Positions 34,778 through 42,411 of a stretch of DNA of 64,000 nt are shown one piece after another. Position numbers and translations under genes: made by a program. The DNA is from CAWEPK01 sp963835595 (GTDB taxonomy: Bacteria; Desulfobacterota; Syntrophorhabdia; Syntrophorhabdales; WCHB1-27): assembly GCA_963835595.1 (NCBI GenBank), contig CAWIGL010000002.1:992001-1056000 (forward strand). The letters are read 5' to 3'. The stretch's first letter is position 1. Every line of letters starts with the position of its first letter. Below the pieces are notes generated by a model. The model saw nothing but the letters and a program-made list of their open reading frames with translations. It searched no databases and was not told the DNA's origin.

Positions 34778-35842
34778 TTACCACTTAAACTGCGTAGTGC
34801 TCCTGTACGTCTCCACCGCATGGGTAAAGTCGTCTATATGCTGGGCCGTGAAGGGTATCTCGGTCCTCTTGAAGAAGGCCTCCCAGCCTATCCTCTCGAT
34901 CCACTCCCCGAGGCGCTCGGTGGGCTTGGCGGAAGAGGCGTAGACATCGACTATGCGTTTGAGGACGTCCACCACCTCGGGCCAGCGTGGAGGGTTGTTG
35001 GGGAGGTAGGGGACTACCATGCGGGAGAACATGGGGGGCTTGCGCGCATTGGGCACCTTGCCCCCTGCGTAGATGGCCACCCCGTCCGTATCGGCGTTTG
35101 CCAGGGGCATGGCTGGACAGACGGTGAAGCAGTTGGCGCAGTACATGCAGAGGTCCTCGCGGACGACTACGCTCTTTACGTCGGGGTCCGGGTGCCTGCG
35201 GACCGCCCCTGTGGGGCAGGACTGTATGGTAGTAGGTATCTCGCACTGGGCAAGCACCTTCTCGTGGTCGGGCCGGGGGGGCTTCGTGTGGACGCCCACT
35301 ATGGCGAGATCCGAGCAGTGGACCGCCCCGCACATGTTGATGCAGCAGGCAAGGGATATGCGTAAGTGGTTGGGGAGCTTCATATGGGTGAACTGGTCGT
35401 AGAAGGCGTCCATGACGGCCTTCACTATGCCCGATGCGTCGGTGGCTGCGCTGTGGCAGTGGATCCATCCTTGCGTATGGACTATGTTGGAGATGCACTT
35501 GCCCGTGCCGCCTATGGGGAGACCCAGCTTGGTAAGGTCTGCTATGATGGGGTCTACCTTCGATCCGTCCGGGGTGAGGAACTCTACGTTGTGGCGGCTG
35601 GTGAAGCGCAGGTGGCCGCTGCAGTGCTTATCCGCAACGTCGCAGAGGTCCCTGATGAAGTCTATGCTGACGAGCCTCGGGGAGCCTGCCCGGACGGAGT
35701 AGACCTCTTCGCCTGATTCCGAGACGTGGCGGAGGACGCCCGGCTTGATGATCTCATGGTACTTCCACTTGCCGTAGTTGTTCTTTATGACGTCGGGGAG
35801 CATCGTCCTGAAGTCGGGGGGTCCTATATCGGTTCTGCGCAT
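34778..35842 (-). CDS. dsrB: Dissimilatory sulfite reductase beta subunit
   Basis: This 354-residue protein has an intact frame. Sirohaem/4Fe-4S ligands lie in GWIHCHSAATD and SLACCINMCGAVHCSD. A ferredoxin insertion carries SCPTGAVRR and LCMYCANCFTVCPAMPL. DsrAB reduces sulfite with DsrC in the cytoplasm. It begins 10 bp after dsrA. I cannot tell the reductive and oxidative types apart by eye. The whole-operon content, with no dsrEFH set or dsrL, favours the reductive type. Confidence 0.97.
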   Translation of the reverse strand: MRRTDIGPPDFRTMLPDVIKNNYGKWKYHEIIKPGVLRHVSESGEEVYSVRAGSPRLVSIDFIRDLCDVADKHCSGHLRFTSRHNVEFLTPDGSKVDPIIADLTKLGLPIGGTGKCISNIVHTQGWIHCHSAATDASGIVKAVMDAFYDQFTHMKLPNHLRISLACCINMCGAVHCSDLAIVGVHTKPPRPDHEKVLAQCEIPTTIQSCPTGAVRRHPDPDVKSVVVREDLCMYCANCFTVCPAMPLANADTDGVAIYAGGKVPNARKPPMFSRMVVPYLPNNPPRWPEVVDVLKRIVDVYASSAKPTERLGEWIERIGWEAFFKRTEIPFTAQHIDDFTHAVETYRSTTQFKW

Positions 35843-35852
35843 GGCTATCTCC

Positions 35853-37009
35853 TTAGAAAAAGACGTAAGGGTTAGACCTGGGTTTGCTTACCATCTGCGG
35901 CACGGGGGGAAGATCGACCGCCTTTAAGAACTCCTTGAGGCCGATCCTCTGGATAAGCTCGGCCAGTCTCTCGCGGGTCCTTCCGTGCTCGTCCCACCAG
36001 TCCCATATCTTTGCGAGGAGGTCCTTGATCTCCGTATAGGGGGGCTTTATCTCCATGAAGGGGATGAGGACCCAGGAGAGGTTGGCGCCTTTTAAGATAG
36101 GGGCCTTGCCGCCTATGAGGATGGTCGCCCCTTTGACGAGGCCCGGCCTTATCGCTTTGGGCATCGTATTGATGCAGTGCATGCACCTGACGCAGTCCTC
36201 CGGGATGAGCTTCAAGGTAGAGCCGTCCCAGGCGAGGGCCTCCGTGGGGCACTTCCCGACTACGAGGGAGACGATGTCGAGGCCTTCCTTGACATAGGCG
36301 TTGACCTCTTTTTGATCTATGCGGAGGGAGTCCCTCCATGTGCCTATGATCGTGAAGTCTGCGCGGGCTATGGCGGCTACGCAGTCGTTCGGGCAGCCCG
36401 AGGCCTTGATCTTGAACTTATAGGGCCAGCGGGGGCGGTGTATCTCGTCCTGGTAGGTCATGGTGAGGTCGTGGATGAGGTCTAAGGTGTCGATGTTGGC
36501 GTACTCGCAGCGGGCCTGGCCTATGCAGCCTGCCGGGGTGCGAAGGGCTGCGCCCAGCCCCCAAGATCGAAGCCTGCCTCCGTGAGCTCATCGAAGCAGG
36601 GCTGGAGGTGCTCGGTGGTCGTGCCCAAGAAAATGACATCCCCTGTAGAGCCGTGGAAGTTCGTCATGCCGCTTCCGTGCTTCTCCCAGATGTCGCAGAG
36701 CTTCCGTAAGGCAGAGGTCGTGTAGAACCACCCTGCGGGCTGGTTGATGCGCACGGTGTGGAAGGCGGCAATGTCGGGGAAGTCCTCGGGGGAGTCGCAG
36801 TATCTGCCTATGACCCCTCCACCGTAGCCTGTGACGCCTACAATGCCTCCGTGCTTCCAGTGGGTCACCCTGTCATGGTAGGAGCGCTCCTGGATGCGTA
36901 AGAGGTCCCTGGCTGCGGGGTTCTTCTTTGCAGCCCGCTTTATCTCCTTGACGTAGCTCGGCCATGGTCCCTTCTCCAGCTCGTCGAGAAGGGGGGTATC
37001 GTCGGTCAT
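35853..37009 (-). CDS. dsrA: Dissimilatory sulfite reductase alpha subunit (one frame break)
   Basis: The first part (start 37009, AGGAGG 5 bases upstream) runs TPLLDELEKGPWPSYVKEIK to EAGFDLGG. The second part has CIGQARCEYANIDTLDLIHDL, KASGCPNDCVAA (sirohaem-cluster Cys) and DCVRCMHCINTMPKA (ferredoxin cluster), ending NPYVFF. The break lies at a run of five C (36558-36562, plus strand). One missing base restores the DsrA reading L-G-A-A-L-R-T-P, so an error is likely. It is the first gene of the dsr operon. Confidence 0.93.
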
Positions 37010-37093
37010 GGGGTCCTCCTAATAGGTTCTTCTTATCCTGTCTCCGATCGTCATTTCGGGTAATTCCCTTTGTCAAAACAGATTTGCATACGA

Positions 37094-37123
37094 TAGATTG
37101 GATTTGCCGTTCTCATAAGTCAA
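37094..37123 (-). promoter_or_regulatory. Candidate sigma-70 promoter of dsrA
   Basis: On the minus strand TTGACT (37118-37123) and AATCTA (37094-37099) are 18 bp apart, about 85 bp before the dsrA ATG and inside an AT-rich stretch. The match is moderate. Confidence 0.35.
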
Positions 37124-37218
37124 TTCATTAATTTTTATGAGATGTATAAGAATATCTTTCATATTTATATATTACCATAAGTATATGATAAAGCGGCCTT
37201 TGCGACTTGGCACAATAA

Positions 37219-37260
37219 TTTTGCGTCATATCCCCCACTCTTTCCCGATGTGGCGCAAAA
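37219..37260. promoter_or_regulatory. Inverted repeat in the dsrA leader region
   Basis: TTTTGCGTCATAT (37219-37231) and ATGTGGCGCAAAA (37248-37260) are inverted copies matching at 11 of 13 positions, with a 16-base spacer. This could be an operator for a dimeric regulator or an RNA stem in a long leader. Confidence 0.45.
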
Positions 37261-37293
37261 GGCGGCCGGCCCGCTCAAGGGCCGCTAAGATAG

Positions 37294-37309
37294 TGCAAGG
37301 CATATGCCG
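37294..37309 (-). promoter_or_regulatory. Candidate sigma-54 (-24/-12) promoter upstream of dsrA
   Basis: On the minus strand the sequence reads CGGCATATGCCTTGCA. It has GGCAT at -24 and TTGCA at -12, with the required 10 bases between GG and GC. It lies about 285 bp before dsrA. An ACGTTAAT cluster lies 90-135 bp further upstream, the usual distance for activator sites. Confidence 0.42.
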
Positions 37310-37397
37310 CAGCCTGCCCGTCTCCCGGGGACCGAAGAACACCTGGAAAGCACGGTGGCAGATCGAATTATCGCCGAAAGGTTGTGAGGGCCGCGCC

Positions 37398-37430
37398 TTA
37401 ACGTTAATGTTAACTTAACGAAACGTTACG
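37398..37430. promoter_or_regulatory. ACGTTAAT / TTAACG motif cluster upstream of dsrA
   Basis: The cluster includes the palindrome TTAACGTTAA, a GTTAAC and the inverted pair TAACG-AAA-CGTTA. The 8-mer ACGTTAAT is shared with the repeats in front of the sigma-54 activator (19293-19313). Confidence 0.42.
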
Positions 37431-37453
37431 ATGAATTCAGGCAGGGAGTAATC

Positions 37454-37483
37454 AATAGGGCCGGCCTATGGGCCGGCCCTATT
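37454..37483. terminator. Hairpin terminator between fmdB-type gene and dsr region
   Basis: AATAGGGCCGGCC and GGCCGGCCCTATT form a perfect 13-bp stem around TATG. A-T rich flanks allow use in both directions. It separates the fmdB-nifX-DUF134 unit from the dsrA control region. The rest of 37010-37581 holds no gene that I trust. Confidence 0.65.
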
Positions 37484-37581
37484 TAAGGCCGGACCGCCCG
37501 GTCGCCCGAGACGCCCGGCCGTCCTTCCATTCCTCGCTTACAACTGCGTAGCCGCCTGGGATGCGAGGCGCTTGCCCTTCC

Positions 37582-37812
37582 CTACCCTGAGCAGCAGCTT
37601 CCGGGACTCCCGCATGAGCCGGGGGACCCGCAGCAGCCGCCCGCCGGTTCCGGCATAGAGAACGATGGGGAAGCGGACCCGACGTTGGCGGCCGACATCA
37701 GCTTCACGACCTCTTCGCTCCCGCACGCCTTGCAGGCCGGCGCCTCTTTGCCCAGCACGAGGAGCTCCGTGACCTCTCCGCATTTCTTGCAACGGTATTC
37801 ATAAATGGGCAT
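37582..37812 (-). CDS. FmdB-family zinc-ribbon protein
   Basis: This 76-residue protein starts MPIYEYRCKKCGEVTELLV and has a second pair CKACG, the zinc ribbon of the FmdB/CxxC_CxxC_SSSS family. The C-terminal tail has CCGSPGSCGSPGSCCSG, a Cys-rich extension that may bind more metal. Family members are linked to formamidase or metal-enzyme regulation, but no molecular role is fixed. It lies 16 bp after the NifX-like gene and ends before a strong hairpin. Confidence 0.85.
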   Translation of the reverse strand: MPIYEYRCKKCGEVTELLVLGKEAPACKACGSEEVVKLMSAANVGSASPSFSMPEPAGGCCGSPGSCGSPGSCCSG

Positions 37813-37828
37813 GGCGTTCTCCTCTGGC

Positions 37829-38209
37829 CTAGTGGTGGCCGCAGCCGCCGCCCGTATGCCCGCCGCACGCGTGCTGGAGGGTGAGCAGGGGGAGCCTGCC
37901 TGCTTTGAACAGGTCTATATTCTGCTTGACCGTCCCCGCAGAGGCGCTGTATACCTTGATGCCCTTGGCGTTCAGCCCGTTTATCGCGCCCGCGCCTATG
38001 CCCCCGACGACGACCGCATCGACCGCCTGGCCTCCTATCGCCTGTATGGGGTTGCAGGCGCCGTGCACATGGTCCATGTCCCTGTTATCGACTGCCGTCA
38101 AGCCGTCTCCGTCCGTATCGACCATAACGAAAGCGGGGGCCGACCCGAAATGGCCGTAGACCATGCTGTTCATCCCTTCATCCTTTTCTACCGGAAAACA
38201 TACCTTCAT
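37829..38209 (-). CDS. NifX/NifB-type dinitrogenase cofactor-binding domain protein
   Basis: This 126-residue protein of the Nitro_FeMo-Co family begins MKVCFPVEKDEGMNSMVYGHFGSAPAFVMVD. It continues with DAVVVGGIGAGAINGLNAKGIKVYSA, and the C-terminus ends CGGHTGGGCGHH, a likely metal-binding tail. Stand-alone members outside nif clusters bind Fe, Mo or Cu-type clusters (for example orange-protein-like). The start overlaps the DUF134 gene as ATGA, so the two are co-translated. Confidence 0.88.
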   Translation of the reverse strand: MKVCFPVEKDEGMNSMVYGHFGSAPAFVMVDTDGDGLTAVDNRDMDHVHGACNPIQAIGGQAVDAVVVGGIGAGAINGLNAKGIKVYSASAGTVKQNIDLFKAGRLPLLTLQHACGGHTGGGCGHH

Positions 38210-38508
38210 GACCTATCCTCCTCATTGATGTCGTTCGTTTCTATCTTCAGGGCCTTGCCCCCGATAAGGGCTTCGGCCACTTTTCGCCTTGCTTCCTTGA
38301 TGATGCGGCCCAGGGTGGACCTCGATACCTTCATCTCGCCCGCCGCCTCCTCGTGATAGCGCCCCTCCAAGTCGCAAAGCCTCAGGGCTTCGACCTCGTC
38401 CATGCTCAGGGCCACTTCCTCAAGATGCATTAGCGGGATGCCCCTCGGCTTGAAATATGAGGCATCCGGCCGGCAGTTTACGCATCGGGTTTTTTTCGGT
38501 CTCGGCAT
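38206..38508 (-). CDS. DUF134-family helix-turn-helix regulator
   Basis: This 100-residue protein starts MPRPKKTRCVNCRPDASYFKPRG, whose CVNC pair is a family hallmark. EVALSMDEVEALRLCDLEGRYHEEAAGEMKVSRSTLGRIIKEARRKVAEAL follows, a sigma-70 region 4-like HTH. DUF134 genes commonly neighbour NifX-like genes, as here. A perfect 7-bp inverted repeat overlaps the start codon and may be its own operator. TATAAT-like sequence abuts the ATG, so the message may be leaderless. Confidence 0.88.
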   Translation of the reverse strand: MPRPKKTRCVNCRPDASYFKPRGIPLMHLEEVALSMDEVEALRLCDLEGRYHEEAAGEMKVSRSTLGRIIKEARRKVAEALIGGKALKIETNDINEEDRS

Positions 38509-38529
38509 ATAATATTATAAACATATGCC
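38504..38529. promoter_or_regulatory. Inverted repeat over the DUF134 start (possible operator)
   Basis: GGCATAT (38504-38510) and ATATGCC (38523-38529) are perfect inverted arms separated by 12 AT-rich bases. Those bases include TATAAT-like sequence on the minus strand. Confidence 0.45.
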
Positions 38530-38653
38530 CGTAATTATGTCAAGGGGACCAAGATATTCACCCGGGGATTGATAAGGAAGACTTTCCGTTGGTCGGCACG
38601 GTTGACCTTTGCCCACGGGCCGCATAAAATAATAAGGAGGGGGTGCACACACT

Positions 38654-39232
38654 ATGACAGAGACCCACAAACCGCCCGGGGCCGGCCACGGCACGTTCGA
38701 TCTGATCGACCGTGCCCGTTTCTTAGACGAGCTGCGGGTGGAGAAATCGACTGCCCTGCTCGACATCGGCTGCGGTAGGGGCGACTACACGATTGCCCTG
38801 GCCGGCGCCATCGGTCCGGCCGGCCGCATATACGCGATGGATGCATGGGAGGATGGGCTTGCCCAGGTGAGGGAGCGGGCCGCCGGCCTGGGCTTCGGGA
38901 ACGTGAAGACCGTCCTTGCGGATGTGAACAAAGGCATACCGCTCCCCGACAAGTCCGTCGATATCTGCCTCATGGCGACGGTCCTGCACGACCTGCTGCG
39001 CGAGAGCACGGGCGAGACGGCGCTGCGGGAGACGGCCAGGGTGTTGAGACCCGACGGAAGGCTGGCCGTTGTGGAGTTCAAGAAAATCGAGGACGGCCAT
39101 GGACCGCCTCGTCACATACGGCTGTCGGAAGAAGAAGTCGGGGCCGTCCTTGCGTCCTTCGGTTTTAAAGCCGGCCCCGCATCCGAGATGGGTCCTTACC
39201 ATTACCTCATTATAGCGACCCTTTCCGGGTAG
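38654..39232 (+). CDS. Class I SAM-dependent methyltransferase
   Basis: This 192-residue protein has motif I LLDIGCGRGDYTIALA (residues 36-50). It also has AMDAWEDGLAQVRERA (motif II region), the acidic block VDICLMATVLHDLL and a VVEFKKIEDGHGPP tail. The fold is that of the Methyltransf_11/UbiE type, and the substrate is unknown. AAGGAGGGGG lies 12 bases before the ATG. It is divergent from the DUF134 operon and stands alone. Confidence 0.88.
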   Translation: MTETHKPPGAGHGTFDLIDRARFLDELRVEKSTALLDIGCGRGDYTIALAGAIGPAGRIYAMDAWEDGLAQVRERAAGLGFGNVKTVLADVNKGIPLPDKSVDICLMATVLHDLLRESTGETALRETARVLRPDGRLAVVEFKKIEDGHGPPRHIRLSEEEVGAVLASFGFKAGPASEMGPYHYLIIATLSG

Positions 39233-39250
39233 CCGCAGGCCCTTAGCGGC

Positions 39251-39622
39251 TCATTCACCTTTAATGCCCGGCCCCGTCTCCCGCTCGCTGACTATCTCTC
39301 CCTTTATCTTCCCGATCAGGGATTCGAAGACGGGTAAAACGTCCGTCCTGAACCTGCCCGCGACGAGCACCAGCATGATATCGTCGCCCACGTGCAGCTC
39401 TCCGCTGTTGATCCAGACCCTGATATCGACGATGCCTTCCCTCCGCCTGTAGCCCCTTACAAGCTTCTCCAGGCCGGCGGCGTCGTAAGTAAGATACATG
39501 CCTCCGACTGCCGCGCCCTTTTTCGACGTGCCTCTCACGATACCGTTGTGCACGAGGACCATCCCCAGCTCGTTCGGGTCTGCCGTCCGTTTTATCTCGT
39601 CGAGCCATTGCGCTATCATGTC
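39251..39622 (-). CDS. MoaE-like molybdopterin synthase large-subunit homologue
   Basis: The 123-residue form from MIAQWLDEIKRTADP shows a MoaE-like pattern: GMVLVHNGIVRGTSKKG, MYLTYDAAGLEKLVRGYRRREGIVDIRVWINSGELHVGDDIMLVLVAGRFRTDVLPVFESLIGKIK. In true MoaE the active Lys lies near the end; here GKIKGEIV keeps a Lys there. No moaD is adjacent, so catalysis as molybdopterin synthase is not assured. The frame is open to 39700, but the extra residues are not family-like. Confidence 0.75.
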   Translation of the reverse strand, partial: DMIAQWLDEIKRTADPNELGMVLVHNGIVRGTSKKGAAVGGMYLTYDAAGLEKLVRGYRRREGIVDIRVWINSGELHVGDDIMLVLVAGRFRTDVLPVFESLIGKIKGEIVSERETGPGIKGE

Positions 39623-39735
39623 GTACCCCTTCCTGTGAGAGTTTTCCGCCGTCCGTCCGATGCAGACTTCAATGATAACTTGACCTATGTTTCCGGTCAA
39701 GATAACCTATTCCAGCTACGCCGGGAGGGGCTGCT

Positions 39736-40263
39736 ATGCTCTATCAGTTCGATGGAAGGATGCCCGTTATCGGGACCGGGACCTACGTAAGCGAGACTGC
39801 AACAGTCATAGGGGACGTGAGGATCGGGGACGGCTGCTACATTGGCCACGGGGCGATTCTGCGGGGCGACTACGGGACAATCGAGATAGGGGACGGGACA
39901 GCCGTCGAGGAGGGCGTGATCGTCCATGCCCCGCCGCAGGATTCCTGCGTAATAGGCAGCAGGGTTACCATAGGCCACGGGGCCGTGATCCACGCGAAGG
40001 CAATAGGCGACTCCGTCACCATAGGGATGGGCGCTATCCTGAGCATCCGGTCGGAAGCCGGAAGCGGGTCGATTGTCGCTGAGGGCGCGGTAGTCAAGCG
40101 GGGGCAGATAATACCGGAATCCGTCGTGGCCGCCGGCAACCCGGCGAGAAAGGTGAGGGAAGTGAAGCGGGAAGAAAAGGAGTACGGCCGCTGGGTGACG
40201 CGGATTTACATGGACCTGGCCCACAAATACCTGGAGCAGGGGATGAAGAGGATAGAGACGTAA
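39736..40263 (+). CDS. Gamma carbonic anhydrase family protein (left-handed beta-helix)
   Basis: This 175-residue protein has hexapeptide repeats: ATVIGDVRIGDGCYIGHGAILRGDYGTIEIGDGTAVEEG. IVHAPP, TIGHGAVIHAKAIGDSVTIGMGAIL follow. The His residues of the gamma-CA zinc site appear in IVH and IGHGAVIH, so metal binding is likely. Family members hydrate CO2 or act as acyl-thioesterase partners (PaaY/CaiE). No operon partner overlaps it. The next gene is convergent and directly adjacent. Confidence 0.9.
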   Translation: MLYQFDGRMPVIGTGTYVSETATVIGDVRIGDGCYIGHGAILRGDYGTIEIGDGTAVEEGVIVHAPPQDSCVIGSRVTIGHGAVIHAKAIGDSVTIGMGAILSIRSEAGSGSIVAEGAVVKRGQIIPESVVAAGNPARKVREVKREEKEYGRWVTRIYMDLAHKYLEQGMKRIET

Positions 40264-40641
40264 TCAGGCGTCGAAAAGCGCGTAGGCCACCGTCATGCCT
40301 TTCTTGACCCCCTTCAGCACCTCCATATGGCGCAGCACGGCGAACTCCCTTTTGAACTCCTCCTCGGTCATGCCGAACCGCTCCGTCACTTCTTTGGCCG
40401 TAACCTCGTCTTTCGACCTCACAAAATCGACGATGGCGCGCTGCGCCGGCGTCAGCTCGGAGAACTTGTCCCTGCCCTGGAGAGAGGAACGGGCCGCATA
40501 GACCGCCCATGGATCGCACGCCTTTGTCGGGGACAGGACCTCCATGTAGCAATCATCGCAATAGCCCCTTCCCTTGTATTCGTATCGCTCCTCTTCATTC
40601 ATCTCCTTGCCGCATTTTTCGCATACCGAAGACGTTCCCAT
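40264..40641 (-). CDS. Zinc-ribbon plus winged-helix small protein
   Basis: This 125-residue protein starts MGTSSVCEKCGKEMNEEERYEYKGRGYCDDCYMEV, with a CxxC...CxxC LIM-like ribbon, and GAGGAGG upstream of the ATG. Its second half, FSELTPAQRAIVDFVRSKDEVTAKEVTERFGMTEEEFKREFAVLRHMEVLKGVKKG, fits a winged-helix DNA-binding domain. It is a probable metal- or redox-responsive regulator, target unknown. The frame is open to 40779, but the added residues look non-coding. Confidence 0.75.
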   Translation of the reverse strand: MGTSSVCEKCGKEMNEEERYEYKGRGYCDDCYMEVLSPTKACDPWAVYAARSSLQGRDKFSELTPAQRAIVDFVRSKDEVTAKEVTERFGMTEEEFKREFAVLRHMEVLKGVKKGMTVAYALFDA

Positions 40642-40716
40642 AGCTTCCTCCTCAAGAACCGACCATAATTTAGCAGTCCAGGTGGACGGGGTCAAGATAG
40701 GCAGCGGGGGTGGGTT

Positions 40717-41251
40717 GCGGCCGCGTCTGAGGCGCATCTTTCGCGTCGCGCTTCGGTCCGCGACGCCCCGACGTACCAAAAAAGTACGCCTCCGCGTCTC
40801 GACCCTTGCGCTTCACGAAATCTGCATCCTCATACACAGCCGCCCTTCGGAACCTTCTGACGCGAAAGGTTTTGTATTCTCATATCCCACACCATGCCAT
40901 AGTACGGCCCGCTCTTGCCGCCGCGCGGTTATCGGGGTTCAGCACCCCCTCGCCGGGCAAAGCCCGGCGAGCCTCCCCGCTCAGACAGACAAAGAATATG
41001 CTCTTTATTCCGTTAGCGGCGGCAGCGGCTGGGGCGGGCCTCGGCTTACAGTGAGCTAGAGTACGGGTATGAAGACTCCATCTTACTATGAAAGTGTGCG
41101 TTGGCGAGCCCGGGGAGCGCCTCCAGGAATCGATGATAGGCGAATGCACTGTGAGACGTGTTGGCCGGAGATCGTACGTCGGTACATCGGAGGCCGCAAG
41201 GCGAGCAGGGCGCCGCATGGCGCGATTCCGCGAGAGGCGCGAGTCCAAGCC
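40717..41251 (+). repeat. Long inverted repeat, left arm (with REP insertion)
   Basis: The arm is a near copy, in reverse complement, of 45580-45940. Shared blocks include a 30-base stretch ending CATACACAGCCG (around 40815-40843), CTTTATTCCGTTAGCGGCGG and GTACGGGTATGAAGACTCC followed by ATCTTACTATGAAAG. It contains a micro-ORF starting MKTPSYYESVRWR at 41069. A REP-like element (40934-40982) is present here but missing from the right arm. It fills most of the 40642-41321 gap; no other gene is seen there. Confidence 0.85.
40934..40982. repeat. REP-like palindromic repeat, copy 4
   Basis: TCGCCGGGCAAAGCCCGGCGA forms a perfect hairpin at its centre. The reverse complement matches the copy at 17250-17298 along the whole length (GAGCGGGGAGGCTCG, GGGCTTTGCCC, CGAGGGGGTGCTGAACCCC). 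Confidence 0.7.
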
Positions 41252-41321
41252 GCAAAGAGCATTGGTTTAGCTTTTTTTGTCTATCGCTTTTTGTCTTCGC
41301 TCTCGCAACGGACCGCGACGA

Positions 41322-42384
41322 TCAGGGATTCTTCGCGTTCGCCTCGAAGTACCGCAGTCTCCTCAGCTTGACGATCACGTGTACCTGCCCGCCTACCTCC
41401 AGGCTCATCGCTTGCAGCGCCTCGGCCGGCAGTTCCGCAAGGAGCGCCTGCTTGCCGACGAGAACCCTGACGTGGGTGACGGGACCGTCCGGCGTAATCT
41501 CAAGCACCTTCCCCGTGTACCGGTTGAGGGCCGGGCCCGGCGGTTTTGTGTCCGAAATATAGATGTCGCGCGGAGGTATGGCGATCTTCCTGATGGTATT
41601 GCCCTCGCAGGGCAGGACTATCCGCATGTCTCCGCAGGTTACTTCTACGAGGCCGTGGGAGATCGGGGATGAGTTCTCGCAGGCCAATATATTGGGCGTA
41701 CCGATAAATTCCCTCACCACGCCGGTCCTGGGGCTAAAGAATATCTCATCAGGCGGGCCTGCCTGCTCGATGCGGCCCGCGTGCATGATCGCTATCCTGT
41801 CCGCTATCTCCTCTGCCCCGGCAAGGTCATGGATGACGAAAACCGTTGTAATCTCGAGCCGTCTTAGAAGAACGGCCAGCTCTGCCCTCAGGTATTTGGC
41901 CGTCTGGGCGTCGAGACTCGATGTCGGCTCGTCGAGGAGGAGTATCTTCCTGAAAGGGGCGAGCGCCCTGGCGACGGCGACCCTCTGCTTCTCCCCTCCG
42001 CTCAGGTTTTGCGTGTATCGTCCTTTTAGCTTCTCTATGCGGAGGGCTGCGAGCAGCTCATCGACCCTGCCGGCGACGACCGCGCCGTTGTAACCCTGCG
42101 CCTTCAGGCCGTAAGCGATATTGGCCCTGACGGTGAGGTGGGGGAAGAGCGCCAGGTCCTGAAGGAGATACCCGATGCCGCGCCGGTGCGGAGGGACGCG
42201 GTCCATCTTCTTCCCGTCGAAAAGGACCTCGCCTTTGTAATCGACCAGGCCGGCGATGACGTTGAGGACCGTCGATTTTCCAGCGCCGTTGGGCCAAGCG
42301 GGCCAAAACCTCCTTGTCCTCGACGGTCAGGCTCAAGTCGCGCAATACGTGCCTGGAGACGTTCTTCAGCTCTATGCGCGGCAT
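41322..42384 (-). CDS. Molybdate/tungstate-type ABC transporter ATP-binding protein (one frame break)
   Basis: The N-terminus is MPRIELKNVSRHVLRDLSLTVEDKEVL from 42384. The frame breaks inside the Walker A region near 42292. Adding one base there gives GPNGAGKST, so an error is likely. The main frame continues with LLQDLALFPHLTVRANIAYGL, LSGGEKQRVAVARALA (signature), KILLLDEPTSSLD (Walker B) and a C-terminal TOBE domain ending near FEANAKNP. It energises uptake of an oxyanion with the permease and binding protein encoded upstream on the same strand. Confidence 0.85.
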
Positions 42385-42411
42385 GGCCTTCGACCACTGT
42401 CCCGCCCCGGC

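Noticed and set aside
37208..37225. TGGCAC...TTGC on the plus strand, resembling a sigma-54 promoter
   Set aside because: The GG-GC spacing is 12, not 10, and it would read away from dsrA towards no credible gene.
37137..37418. 93-codon plus-strand frame in the dsrA upstream region
   Set aside because: It has no ribosome site and no similarity, and it crosses the candidate promoter and operator motifs. I treat the region as regulatory.
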